Below, one piece after another: positions 6,815 through 15,849 of a DNA stretch of 64,000 bases (positions within the stretch are counted from its first letter, which is position 1; each line of letters begins with the position of its first letter). The notes below the pieces were generated by a model. That model made no database searches, had not been told where the DNA came from, and worked only from the letters and a program-made list of their open reading frames with translations. This DNA comes from CAYJNO01 sp964371715. Lineage in GTDB: Bacteria; Bacillota_I; Bacilli_A; Erysipelotrichales; Erysipelotrichaceae. The stretch covers positions 1 to 64,000 of the forward strand of contig CAYJNO010000004.1 of NCBI GenBank assembly GCA_964371715.1, read 5' to 3'. The translations under genes were made by a program, and so were the position numbers.

Positions 6815-9448
6815 ATGATAAGAGATTTGTTGAAGTTTAAAGGAGAATGGCGTGATTATCAACAAAGAATAATAAATAGGTATGATAAAGTAATGGAGGA
6901 TGGCTTACTACATGTAGTAGCTGCACCAGGATCTGGAAAAACAACTTTAGGTATTGAAATTTTAGCAATGATTAATAAGCCAACATTAATATTAGTACCT
7001 ACACTTACAATTAAAGAACAATGGTTCCAACGTATTGAAAAGGCCTTTTTGAAAGAAGGTTTTTTTATAGATGATATTGTATCAAGAGATTTAAAAGATG
7101 CTAAAGTAATAACTGTCGCCACATATCAAGCAATCTTTTGTTCAATCAATCAAATTAATGAAGAAACTGATGATGAAGTGTACGACTTTAAAGATTTTGA
7201 TTTATTTTCGAGCATAAAAAAACAAGGTATTGAAACAATAGTGCTTGATGAATGTCATCATTTAAGAAATGAATGGTGGAAGTCATTAGAAACATTAAAA
7301 GAAACGCTTAATCCCAATTATCTTATTTCATTAACAGCAACACCACCATATGATAGTGATTATAACTTATGGAAGCGTTATATCAATTTATGTGGTGAGA
7401 TTGATGAAGAGATAATTGTACCAGAACTTGTGAAGGAAGATAATCTATGTCCTCATCAAGATTATATTTATTTTAGTTTTCCGACACGTAGTGAAGAGAA
7501 AAAAATCAAAGAAATAAAAAAATCGATTGATGAATATATCGATGTATTAATGAATGATAAAGATTTAGAAAACTATTGTTTAAATCATAGCTTATTAAAA
7601 AGTAATGATTTAGAAATCTTATTAGATAATCCTGCACATTTATCATCTTTATTAATTTATCAGCATGCGAAAGGATATAAAGTTTCAAGAAAGTATAAAA
7701 ATATACTTGGCTATAAGAAAATGATTGGTATGTCAGCTAAATGGATGGAGATATTACTTCAAAACTTCATTGATGATGAAACAATAAGTGATGAAAGTAC
7801 ACTTAAGTTAAAAGATAATATTATTCATGATTTAAAGTCAAAGAATTTATTTATTAAAAAGAAAGTAATCTTAGATGTAAACACAATTGTAAAAAAAGAT
7901 TTAGTACGCTCAATTAGTAAATGTGAAAGTATAAAAACAATTACTTTTCATGAATATTCAGTATTAAAAGAAAAAACAAGATTATTAATATTATGTGATT
8001 ATATCAAAAAAGAAATGGAACAAGCTATTAATAAATTAGATGAAGAAGTAGATGATTTAGCTGTAGTTCCATTATTTGAATCACTAAGAAGAGAATGTCT
8101 TAATAAAAATATTGATATTCCATTAGGAGTTTTATGTGGTAGTTTAGCTATTATTCCAAATAAAGCAAAAGATCGTTTAACTCAAATTGTTCAAAATGAT
8201 AATATTTCTTTTAAACAAATTGGAGAATTAAATGATTTAAGTTATGTTAAAGTTGAAGCAGGATCTAATCGTCAATTTCTAACAAAAGCTCTAACACAGT
8301 TATTTGAAGAAGGTTATATTCAAGCATTAATTGGAACTAAATCTTTGCTTGGTGAAGGATGGGATTCACCATGTGTTAATACTCTTATTTTAGCAAGCTA
8401 TGTTGGTAGTTTTATGTTAAGTAATCAAATGCGAGGTCGTGCAATAAGAACATATGCAAAAGATGAAAATAAAACAAGTAATATATGGCATTTAGCCTGT
8501 GTTTCTTCATTAGATATGAATACTCCACTTGATGGATCAACTAATGAAGATATAGATTTATTGACGCGTAGAATGAATAACTTTATTGGACTTCATTATA
8601 CACAAGACACAATTGAAAATGGAATGATGCGTTTTACTAACATTAAAAATCCATTAACTAAAACAAATATTAAAAAAGCTAATAAAGAATCTTTAAAAAT
8701 AAGTAAAGATCGTTTATCACTAAAAGATAGATGGTATAAAGCATTAACTATTAGTGAAAAAATGGAAGTAGTAGAAGAGAGTCTAGTAGATAAGAAAAAT
8801 ATACCAGTATTTATTATTAGTGATTTGATGGCAGCTTTATTTATACAAATTGTGTTTATTGTTGGATATAATGGACTTAAAGTAAATTTAAGTATATTAA
8901 ATTCAGCTAGTGATGTAATAAATTTAGTATTAGTATTTGTTGTAATATCTACTTTCATTATTTTAATTATTAGATTAATTGAGTACGCTAGTCCATTAAA
9001 CCGCTTAAAAACAACTGCAGATGCTTTATTAAAATGCTTAATAGAACTTAATTTAGTATCAACAAGTGGATGTAAGGTTATTCATTTAAAAGAAGAGTTA
9101 AGTTATGCTGTGTATCTATCAGGTGGCTCTTATAGTGATAAAGCACTATTTGCAACATGTATTAAAGAAATGTATTCACCAATTGATAATCAAAGATATG
9201 TAATACATTCTAATTCTTTATTTAAAAAAAGTAAGAGCTTTTTAGCAGTACCTGAAATCTTAGCAAAAAGAAAAGATGATGCTACATTATTAGCTAAGCT
9301 CATGAGCAAAAAACTTGGTAAACTTGAAGCTATTTATACTCGAAGTGAAAAAGGAAGACAAATCTTACTTATGGCAAGAGCACATAGTTTAGCCAATAAG
9401 AATGAAAGAGTTCTAACAAGAAAAAAATATAAGGGAGCATTCGAATAG
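6815..9448 (+). CDS. SF2 helicase with two C-terminal transmembrane segments
   Basis: 877-residue superfamily 2 ATPase. Walker A APGSGKTTLG (residues 37-46), motif II DECHH (from residue 145), SLTATPP (motif III), then LLGEGWDSPCVNTLILAS and NQMRGRAIRT (motifs V and VI) show an intact helicase core. Unusually, two strongly hydrophobic segments lie near residues 663-685 and 697-720 (VINLVLVFVVISTFIILIIR), followed by about 150 further residues. This would tether the helicase to the membrane. AAAGGGGATATAT precedes the ATG. It is followed after 17 bases by a small gene of unknown function, probably an operon. No known named family fits fully; defence or competence-related roles are possible but unproven. 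Confidence 0.85.
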   Translation: MIRDLLKFKGEWRDYQQRIINRYDKVMEDGLLHVVAAPGSGKTTLGIEILAMINKPTLILVPTLTIKEQWFQRIEKAFLKEGFFIDDIVSRDLKDAKVITVATYQAIFCSINQINEETDDEVYDFKDFDLFSSIKKQGIETIVLDECHHLRNEWWKSLETLKETLNPNYLISLTATPPYDSDYNLWKRYINLCGEIDEEIIVPELVKEDNLCPHQDYIYFSFPTRSEEKKIKEIKKSIDEYIDVLMNDKDLENYCLNHSLLKSNDLEILLDNPAHLSSLLIYQHAKGYKVSRKYKNILGYKKMIGMSAKWMEILLQNFIDDETISDESTLKLKDNIIHDLKSKNLFIKKKVILDVNTIVKKDLVRSISKCESIKTITFHEYSVLKEKTRLLILCDYIKKEMEQAINKLDEEVDDLAVVPLFESLRRECLNKNIDIPLGVLCGSLAIIPNKAKDRLTQIVQNDNISFKQIGELNDLSYVKVEAGSNRQFLTKALTQLFEEGYIQALIGTKSLLGEGWDSPCVNTLILASYVGSFMLSNQMRGRAIRTYAKDENKTSNIWHLACVSSLDMNTPLDGSTNEDIDLLTRRMNNFIGLHYTQDTIENGMMRFTNIKNPLTKTNIKKANKESLKISKDRLSLKDRWYKALTISEKMEVVEESLVDKKNIPVFIISDLMAALFIQIVFIVGYNGLKVNLSILNSASDVINLVLVFVVISTFIILIIRLIEYASPLNRLKTTADALLKCLIELNLVSTSGCKVIHLKEELSYAVYLSGGSYSDKALFATCIKEMYSPIDNQRYVIHSNSLFKKSKSFLAVPEILAKRKDDATLLAKLMSKKLGKLEAIYTRSEKGRQILLMARAHSLANKNERVLTRKKYKGAFE

Positions 9449-9465
9449 AATTGTAAGAGGTAAAA

Positions 9466-9816
9466 ATGAAAAAACTAAATATCGAATTAACTAATACTAA
9501 TTTACAAGATATGGTAATGAACTTAGTTAATGAAACAGGACTAAGCATTAAAGAAAGTATAGAAAATGCAATAAATAGAGATAATTATAATAAGATAATA
9601 GATAATGATTATGCTGCTATGGCTTATTCGACTTGGAATCATGAAGATCCATTTAAAGAAAAATTAACAACAGAAATAAATAGTATTGAGATCGAAATAA
9701 CGGATATGTATCATGAACTATTCTTAAAAGTAATGGACATTGAGAATACTGATATTAATACTACTACAGCATATTTTCTATTATTTGAACTTGAAGGACT
9801 AGGATTTAATATCTAG
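9466..9816 (+). CDS. Small hypothetical protein downstream of TM-helicase
   Basis: 116 residues, acidic, predicted mostly helical, no membrane segment and no family recognised. AAGAGGTAAAA gives a good ribosome binding site. It is 17 bases from the helicase stop and shares its terminator, so it is probably an accessory partner of that helicase. Confidence 0.65.
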   Translation: MKKLNIELTNTNLQDMVMNLVNETGLSIKESIENAINRDNYNKIIDNDYAAMAYSTWNHEDPFKEKLTTEINSIEIEITDMYHELFLKVMDIENTDINTTTAYFLLFELEGLGFNI

Positions 9817-9825
9817 TCTTTTTTT
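9797..9825 (+). terminator. Intrinsic terminator overlapping the 3' end of the 9466 gene
   Basis: GACTAG pairs with CTAGTC, followed by seven T. The stop codon TAG lies inside the 3' arm. Confidence 0.75.
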
Positions 9826-9896
9826 ACCAATAAGTGGTCATATAATTACAGTAGTTTATGGATTAAATCCAAAAAATGTTTAAAGGTGGGTTATTA

Positions 9897-9956
9897 ATGA
9901 GTATATTAACTTTAGTTTTTGTAGTTGTTGTAAACTTTATTATGCTAAATTTATGA
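9897..9956 (+). CDS. Possible 19-residue hydrophobic peptide
   Basis: Reads MSILTLVFVVVVNFIMLNL and stops with TGA. A strong AAGGTGGG ribosome binding site lies 6 bases upstream, and a hairpin (GATTTTAAT 9959-9967 with ATTAAAATC 9990-9998) follows. It could be a small membrane peptide of the type I toxin kind, or an upstream ORF. Nothing but the ribosome site and hydrophobicity supports it. Confidence 0.3.
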   Translation: MSILTLVFVVVVNFIMLNL

Positions 9957-10022
9957 CTGATTTTAATAGTGATCTTATTTCATTAAGTAATTAAAATCAA
10001 TCAATAATATAATTATTTTTTT

Positions 10023-10031
10023 TGCTATAAT
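10023..10031 (+). promoter_or_regulatory. Extended -10 promoter of recQ
   Basis: TGCTATAAT (TG, one base, consensus -10) about 29 bases before the start codon. No clear -35. Confidence 0.6.
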
Positions 10032-10059
10032 ATATTAGTTGAATTTAATGGAGAAAAAT

Positions 10060-12186
10060 ATGGATAAAATAGATATTGCTTTAAATGTATTAAATAAATA
10101 CTTTGGATATACTAGCTTTAGAGAAGGACAAGATAGACTGATTTCTCAAATAATTTCTGGTAATGATGTTTTAGGTATAATGCCTACAGGTGGTGGTAAA
10201 TCATTATGTTTCCAAATACCTGCTATTATGTTTAAAGGTATTACTTTAGTAATATCTCCATTAATTTCATTAATGCAAGATCAAGTTAAATCATTAAATC
10301 AAATAGGTATTAGAGCAGCATATATTAATTCATCATTAACTAATACACAAATTTCTAAAGTGGTAGAAAATGCTAAAAATGGTATCTATAAAGTAATATA
10401 TGTCGCACCTGAAAGATTATTAACAAATAGTATGTTAGATATTATAAAATATTTAGATATTGCAATGATTAGTGTTGATGAAGCACATTGTATATCTCAT
10501 TGGGGGCAAGACTTTAGGCCAAGTTATTTAGATATACCAAAGTTTATAAGTTTATTTAATAAAAGACCTATAATATCGGCTTTTACAGCTACTGCCACAC
10601 AAAATGTAAAAGATGATATTATAAAGTGTTTAAATTTAAATAATCCTTATACTCTAATTACAGGTTTTAATAGACCTAATTTATATTTTGAAGTTAGAAA
10701 ACCTGATAATAAAATGTTAGAGCTTTTAAAATATTTAAGTAATAAAGAAGATGACAGTGGAATTATCTTTTGTTCTACAAGAAAAGATACAGAAATAGTA
10801 TTTGAAACATTATTACTAAAACAAATGTCAGTAGGTATGTATCATGGTGGAATGGATCAAGATGATAGAAAGAAAAGTCAAGAATCTTTCATCTATGATA
10901 AAGTAAAAATAATGGTAGCCACAAATGCCTTTGGTATGGGTATTGATAAATCTAATGTTAATTATGTAGTACACTATAATATGCCAAAAGATATCGAAAG
11001 TTATTATCAAGAAGCAGGTAGAGCAGGAAGAGATGGCAGTAATGCTGAATGTATCTTATTTTATAGTCCAAGTGATGTTGTAACACAAAAGTGGTTAATC
11101 AATAATTCTGAGAGAAAAAAAGAAATAAGTGACGAAGAACTTGAAGTTATAAGAGAAAATGATTTAGAACGTTTAAAATTAATGACTTTTTATGCAACTA
11201 GTGATAATTGTTTAAGAAAATATATTTTAGATTACTTTAATGATAAATCTGATTCATATTGTGGATCATGTTATAACTGTAATACTAAATTTGAAACAAT
11301 TAATGTTATTGATGATGTTAAGTGTATTTTAAATTGTATCGCACTAACATCAAATAGATTTGGCAAAACAATGATAATAGATATTATTAAAGGAAGTAAA
11401 AATCAAAAGATAATAAATAATAATTTTCAAAATCTTGCAATATATAATACTACTTCATCTAGTATAAAACGTTTAAATACAATAATTGAAAAATTAATAT
11501 TCGAAAATTATATTCAACAAACAAGTGGTGAATATCCAATACTTCAATTGACAAATAAGTGTTCAAATATTTCAAAACTTGATAGCTTTGATTTAAATAT
11601 TCCAATTGAAAAAACATCTATAAAACATTCATATACACCAATATTAAATGAAAACTATCAAGAACTATATGGAATTTTAAAACAATTAAGAAATGAAATT
11701 GCAAGTGAAGAAAACATGCCAGCATATATTGTATTTAATAATAGAACATTACAAGATATGGCTAAAAAAGAACCAACCACTTTTGAAATGTTTAAAAGTG
11801 TTAATGGAGTAGGTGAATTAAAAGCAAGAAGATATGCCTCACGTTTTATTGAAGTAATAAAAGAATATATAGAAGATGATGTGAATGATGATGAGTTAAA
11901 TACTAGTTCAAATAATAATTTAATAAGATTTGATATAAATTATAATCCTCAAAAGTTAAAAGATATATTAATGAATTTAAGAGCTAATATAGCTTTAAAA
12001 GAAGGATTAAAAACTGATTTAATCATTACTATTAAAGATATAGATTATCTCGTTGATAATCTTATAACAACTATTAAAGACTTTAATATAATTAAAGGCT
12101 CTAATCATACAATACAACTTACTCATCTAAAGATGTTTTTAGAAGAAGTAAAAAACTTTATTATAAAAAGTAATGAGGAAGATTAA
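10060..12186 (+). CDS. recQ: ATP-dependent DNA helicase RecQ
   Basis: 708-residue RecQ: motif 0 (FGYTSFREGQ), Walker A MPTGGGKSLCFQ, DEAH (SVDEAHCISHWGQDFRP, the RecQ signature), SAFTATAT, motif V ATNAFGMGIDKSNV and motif VI YQEAGRAGRDG. Zinc-binding cysteines of the RQC domain follow (CLRKYILDYF to CGSCYNC), then a winged helix and an HRDC domain near residues 540-615 (FMSVNGVGELKARRY-like helix-hairpin). A 3'-5' DNA helicase in recombination and repair. ATG 10060 is chosen because TGGAG lies 7 bases upstream; TTG 10039 would put it inside the leader. Monocistronic. Confidence 0.95.
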   Translation: MDKIDIALNVLNKYFGYTSFREGQDRLISQIISGNDVLGIMPTGGGKSLCFQIPAIMFKGITLVISPLISLMQDQVKSLNQIGIRAAYINSSLTNTQISKVVENAKNGIYKVIYVAPERLLTNSMLDIIKYLDIAMISVDEAHCISHWGQDFRPSYLDIPKFISLFNKRPIISAFTATATQNVKDDIIKCLNLNNPYTLITGFNRPNLYFEVRKPDNKMLELLKYLSNKEDDSGIIFCSTRKDTEIVFETLLLKQMSVGMYHGGMDQDDRKKSQESFIYDKVKIMVATNAFGMGIDKSNVNYVVHYNMPKDIESYYQEAGRAGRDGSNAECILFYSPSDVVTQKWLINNSERKKEISDEELEVIRENDLERLKLMTFYATSDNCLRKYILDYFNDKSDSYCGSCYNCNTKFETINVIDDVKCILNCIALTSNRFGKTMIIDIIKGSKNQKIINNNFQNLAIYNTTSSSIKRLNTIIEKLIFENYIQQTSGEYPILQLTNKCSNISKLDSFDLNIPIEKTSIKHSYTPILNENYQELYGILKQLRNEIASEENMPAYIVFNNRTLQDMAKKEPTTFEMFKSVNGVGELKARRYASRFIEVIKEYIEDDVNDDELNTSSNNNLIRFDINYNPQKLKDILMNLRANIALKEGLKTDLIITIKDIDYLVDNLITTIKDFNIIKGSNHTIQLTHLKMFLEEVKNFIIKSNEED

Positions 12187-12215
12187 TAAGTATAAAGATA
12201 TGATAAATTTAGTAT

Positions 12216-12872
12216 CTATTCTACAAAATCTGCATCGATAATAATTTCTTCATTATCATCGGTTGATGAAATATCTCCATCTACAAACCATTTGTATGCA
12301 CGATTTGCAATGATTTTAGTTTCAGCAAAATCTAAGCCACCACCAACGATTGCACCAACAAATGGAACGGCTTTACCTAAGTTAACAATTCCTTTTGTTC
12401 CAGCTTTTGTAACAAATCTAAAGCCAACTTTCTGATTAATGCTAGTCAAAACTTTACCTGGTATTTTATTTACCATAGCTTGAGCAAATTTAACTCCAAA
12501 TCTTATCCCTGCATTTTTAACAATAGTATTAATTGATACACCTGCTAAACAAGCATATACAAATGTTTGTGTTTGATCACTTTTTAACTCATGTCCTGAA
12601 ATATATGCACAACATGCAATCATTCTCATTTGGACGTAGATGACACTACTTAGATTAGCTGGTATAGTTACAGGCATAGTAATAAATCCTCCAAAACCTG
12701 TAATAAATCCTGAAGTAGTGCACTTCATAATTTGATTATTAAGCATTGCTTTAATCGCTTTTTCTTTATCTGGATATTTAGTTAAATATTCATCAGCTAA
12801 TTCTTCGATTGGCTGACTGATCATAGGAATTCCATTTATAGCTTTAGAATAACATGCATCTAACATTTTCAT
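12216..12872 (-). CDS. EcsC-family protein
   Basis: 218 residues matching the EcsC family: DACYSKAINGIP at the N-terminus, a glycine-rich hydrophobic middle (TTSGFITGFGGFITMP), RMIACCAYISG and a late AVPFVGAIVGGGLDFAETK segment. The family was named after B. subtilis EcsC, next to the EcsAB transporter, but its biochemical role is unknown. Probably membrane-associated. The frame stays open about 40 codons upstream of the ATG without another ATG/GTG/TTG start, and AAGAAG is 6 bases before this ATG. It converges with recQ, 30 bases apart. Confidence 0.85.
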   Translation of the reverse strand: MKMLDACYSKAINGIPMISQPIEELADEYLTKYPDKEKAIKAMLNNQIMKCTTSGFITGFGGFITMPVTIPANLSSVIYVQMRMIACCAYISGHELKSDQTQTFVYACLAGVSINTIVKNAGIRFGVKFAQAMVNKIPGKVLTSINQKVGFRFVTKAGTKGIVNLGKAVPFVGAIVGGGLDFAETKIIANRAYKWFVDGDISSTDDNEEIIIDADFVE

Positions 12873-13406
12873 AATATCTTCTTGAGATATAAAAGTATCT
12901 TTTTTATTATTTTTATTTTTCCCTCTTTCAAAATATGTATTAATTAAGCAATAATAATACAGCTATATAATAATACATTATAGAGATATGATTATTCAAT
13001 GGTATAAATGCATAAATATAATACTAAAAATTAATAAATTATTTTTTATGTTTTTGTTAGCTGTTTTTTAGTATACATCAAGATATGTTTTTAATAGATT
13101 ATATAGTATAGTTATATTTAACTTTGAATAACGAATTGCTATATTGTTATCTCTTTTTTACATTTTAATTTATAAGTATCAAGTTTTTTTGTAAACATTT
13201 AATACTTATTAATAAAACTGTTATGATTAAATCTTTCATTCTATTATATATACATAATAATATTAATATCTTACTGATAAAGGATTAAACTATAGTAAAT
13301 ACATTAATAAAAACGAAATAAAAGAATTAATTAAAGAATTAGATAATCAATAATATTGCTTATAGGAAAAATAAACCATATATGTAATGGATTGTTTATC
13401 TAAAGC
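12873..13406. other. Intergenic region with a decayed coding tail
   Basis: About 530 very AT-rich bases between the EcsC gene and the radical SAM gene. No complete gene seen. A stretch at 13270-13353 on the plus strand reads like a protein C-terminus (LTDKGLNYSKYINKNE, then KELIKELDNQ and a stop) but has stops just upstream and no start: probably a gene remnant. Confidence 0.4.
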
Positions 13407-13444
13407 AAAAAAAAAGTTGTGTCATAACTGACACAGCTTTTTTT
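13407..13444. terminator. Bidirectional intrinsic terminator
   Basis: AAAAAGTTGTGTCA / TGACACAGCTTTTTT hairpin with a TAAC loop and A/T runs on both sides. It serves the minus-strand radical SAM gene ending at 13507. Confidence 0.8.
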
Positions 13445-13506
13445 GTAATTCTTTTTTTGTGATTTGACACTAATATTGTTATAAGCAATTTTTTAATAAT
13501 ATAATG

Positions 13507-14385
13507 CTAAATATTACCACGGGGTTTTGTACTATTTAAAATTTTAGGACTAATAGAATTTATTGAATTTTCTAAATGAGTAATCATTTTATCTTTTTCT
13601 TTCATAATTCCACTAACTGGTACTAAATTGAAATTATGGCTTGCGAAAAAATAACAACTATCATCTACATCAAGAGCTTTTAAAAATTCAATTTCTTCTC
13701 TTAACATATCAAGTTCTGTTAGCTCTTCATATTCGCCACTATCACAAAATGCCTCAAGTTCACTTCCAGGTGTTACTGATGTTGGCATAATTGACACCAT
13801 ATATGGTTTATATGTACTTAGTAGTTTAATAGTTGCTTCTGTATTTTTAATCCCTGCATTTTTTCCAGCAACACCAAGCATTAACAATGCATCGTATTCA
13901 AAGTTTGCCTCTTTTAATTTTCCTAACTGCTCATAGGCATCTTTGTTAGTAAATCCTTTATTCATCATTTTAAGTGCAGGATCATAAGCTGTTTCAAGAC
14001 CTATATGAAGCTGATTAAAACCTAGTGCTCTTAGTTTTTTTAAATCATCGACAGATTTATTCATGATATTTTTTATTGATGCATAGCAAGTTATAGTTTT
14101 TATTTCAGGAAGATATTCGTGAATTAAATTTCCTATTGTAATTAATTTATCAGTTGAAAGTACAAATGGGTCAGCATTAACTAAATATATTCTCTCTATT
14201 TTACCACCATAAGATTTAAGCTCAGCTAAATCTTCTTTAATATGTTCAATTGGGGACATTTTAAATGGTGTTTTTCTGTACATTGTACAGAATGAACATT
14301 TATTATGTGAACAACCTATTGTAACTTCTAATAATGGTGTGTATCCTTCCATAGGATGACGATAGACTTCTCCTGTATAGTGCAT
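13507..14385 (-). CDS. Radical SAM protein
   Basis: 292 residues. The cluster-binding motif GCSHNKCSFCTMY (C-x4-C-x2-C, residues ~25-37) follows LLEVTI, as in the clostridial radical SAM subfamily with this slightly widened spacing. An Elp3/HemN-like barrel follows, with LGFNQLHIGLETA. There is no C-terminal SPASM or TRAM domain. AAAGGAG precedes the ATG. The substrate is unknown. It is downstream of the nitroreductase, separated by a short hairpin, so read-through is possible. Confidence 0.88.
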   Translation of the reverse strand: MHYTGEVYRHPMEGYTPLLEVTIGCSHNKCSFCTMYRKTPFKMSPIEHIKEDLAELKSYGGKIERIYLVNADPFVLSTDKLITIGNLIHEYLPEIKTITCYASIKNIMNKSVDDLKKLRALGFNQLHIGLETAYDPALKMMNKGFTNKDAYEQLGKLKEANFEYDALLMLGVAGKNAGIKNTEATIKLLSTYKPYMVSIMPTSVTPGSELEAFCDSGEYEELTELDMLREEIEFLKALDVDDSCYFFASHNFNLVPVSGIMKEKDKMITHLENSINSISPKILNSTKPRGNI

Positions 14386-14416
14386 ATTTACTCCTTTATA
14401 AATTATATTTAAATTA

Positions 14417-14440
14417 ATGCCTATCCAAAAGGATAGGCAT
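14417..14440 (-). terminator. Short hairpin between nitroreductase and radical SAM genes
   Basis: ATGCCTATCC and GGATAGGCAT pair exactly around AAAA. The tail is AT-rich but not a clean T run, so termination may be partial. Confidence 0.5.
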
Positions 14441-14453
14441 CGTAGTTTGGGTT

Positions 14454-15002
14454 TTATTTAAAGCGAACTAGTTCAGAAACTTCTTTTCTTGTAGTTGAAG
14501 TCACTTCTTCATTAGGGTATCCAAAAGTAATTAATGCTGCCACTGTTTCATCTTCTGGAAGATCTGCAATTTTTTTAATTTCTTCTGCTGCAATAACTCC
14601 CATAACACAAGTTCCTATTCCCATTTCATGAGCTGCAAGACAGAAAGTTTGACAAGCAATACCTGCATCAAAAACTTCCCATACATTAGCAGATTTAGTA
14701 GCATAGTCATCACCATCTGGATCAAGTTTACCACTTTTCCCTTTAACAAAACTTAACACTAATGCATTTTTTGCTTCTTTAAGTGTGTTTATGTTATAGG
14801 CAAAACCATTAACACCATCATTCATTAGTTTATCAAGTGTTTCTGGATTTTGAATAAATGTATATCTTGCTACTTGGAAGTTAGCCCAAGATTGTGTGAA
14901 TTTAACTGTTTCCATAAGTTCTGTTAGTACTTCTCTACTTATGATTTCATCTTTATATTTTCTAATACTTCTTCTGTTTTTAATCATTTCTTTTCCTGTC
15001 AT
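14454..15002 (-). CDS. Nitroreductase-family FMN oxidoreductase
   Basis: 182 residues, the standard size. The N-terminal NRRSIRKYKDE is the FMN-phosphate-binding signature. FDAGIACQTFCLAAHEMGIGTCVMG is the conserved dimer/FMN segment, and FGYPNEE lies near the end. Such enzymes reduce nitro compounds or quinones with NAD(P)H. AGAGGT lies before the ATG. Divergence from other families is low. It sits close to an HxlR regulator and an ABM monooxygenase, the arrangement expected for a quinone/electrophile-stress locus like yodB-yodC (inference). Confidence 0.92.
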   Translation of the reverse strand: MTGKEMIKNRRSIRKYKDEIISREVLTELMETVKFTQSWANFQVARYTFIQNPETLDKLMNDGVNGFAYNINTLKEAKNALVLSFVKGKSGKLDPDGDDYATKSANVWEVFDAGIACQTFCLAAHEMGIGTCVMGVIAAEEIKKIADLPEDETVAALITFGYPNEEVTSTTRKEVSELVRFK

Positions 15003-15149
15003 AATATTTACCTCTTTCTTTCAGTTATTTGATTATGTATTAATAATATCAAACTATTTTTTTAAAACAATTATAGATATTTTTATCCGTACAGACAATT
15101 TTGTCCGTCTACAGTAATTGGGTTAATGTACTCAATATTCCCTATAAAA

Positions 15150-15192
15150 AACGAACCTCATATAAATTGGAAGTCCAATTTATGGGGTTCGT
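15150..15192 (-). terminator. Intrinsic terminator of the HxlR-ABM operon
   Basis: Long stem AACGAACC...AAATTGGA / TCCAATTT...GGTTCGTT with a two-base loop. Read on the minus strand it ends in six T. Confidence 0.85.
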
Positions 15193-15200
15193 TATATATA

Positions 15201-15491
15201 TTAATCTACTTGTGTTAATTCTATTAGCTCCCAGCATTCAACTGCATCTTTTGTAGCTTCTGAATAGTTTTGCATATGAGTGTTATTCATATGAGCCTGC
15301 CAATCTTCATAAGTATCCCAGTTTTCCTCTAAAACAAAGCGGGAACTATCTTTGTTGTCTTCAAAAAGATTGTAATAATTACAGCCTTTTTCTTTTCTTG
15401 TAATAGGGATTAATTTAAGAATTTCTGATTTAACAAATTCTTTTTGTTCTGGTTTTGATTTTACAATAGCTACTAATGATAATGTTTTCAT
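15201..15491 (-). CDS. Antibiotic biosynthesis monooxygenase (ABM) domain protein
   Basis: 96 residues, the usual size of a YgiN/ABM-like ferredoxin-fold dimeric protein: LVAIVKSKPEQKEFVKSEIL, then KGCNYYNLFEDN, FVLEENW and a final helix pair with AHMNNTHMQNY. Members act as quinol monooxygenases or heme/small-aromatic oxygenases. I start at ATG 15491 because AAAAGGAAATC stands upstream; a longer frame to 15539 would overlap the HxlR gene. It follows the HxlR gene by 34 bases, in one operon. Likely electrophile or quinone detoxification (inference). Confidence 0.85.
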   Translation of the reverse strand: MKTLSLVAIVKSKPEQKEFVKSEILKLIPITRKEKGCNYYNLFEDNKDSSRFVLEENWDTYEDWQAHMNNTHMQNYSEATKDAVECWELIELTQVD

Positions 15492-15525
15492 GGTTGATTT
15501 CCTTTTCTTATTATTTGTGGATAAA

Positions 15526-15849
15526 TTATTCTGTTTCACAAACTACTTTAGCATAGTTATGAATTATATTATATTTATTTCCCCACTTAGTTAATGAGTT
15601 AAGTAATGGTAGTACATCTTCACCAATAGGTAATAAAGAATACTCTACACGTAATATTTTTTCTCTGAACTCTTCTCGTAATATGATTCCATTTTCTTCA
15701 AGTTCACGAAGTTCTCTTGAAAGAACTCTTTCACTAATACTTGGTATTAATCGTTTTAATTCTCCATAACGAACTCTTTTTTGATTTCCTATATGATAAA
15801 TTAATATTGGTTTCCATTTGCCTCCTATAATATCAAGTGTAAGCTCCAT
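15526..15849 (-). CDS. HxlR-family transcriptional regulator with nonsense codon at best start
   Basis: 107-residue winged-helix protein beginning MELTLDIIGGKWKPILIYH, the HxlR core. The members I know start about ten residues earlier and carry a conserved redox Cys just before this core. The frame does continue upstream to ATG 15879-15877, which has AGGATG placed as a ribosome binding site, and encodes ...VFNCNMELTL with that Cys. However, its second codon is TAA (15876-15874). Translation from ATG 15849, which has no clear ribosome site, would therefore lose the Cys. Regulates probably the ABM gene and the neighbouring nitroreductase, as YodB does (inference). Confidence 0.8.
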   Translation of the reverse strand: MELTLDIIGGKWKPILIYHIGNQKRVRYGELKRLIPSISERVLSRELRELEENGIILREEFREKILRVEYSLLPIGEDVLPLLNSLTKWGNKYNIIHNYAKVVCETE

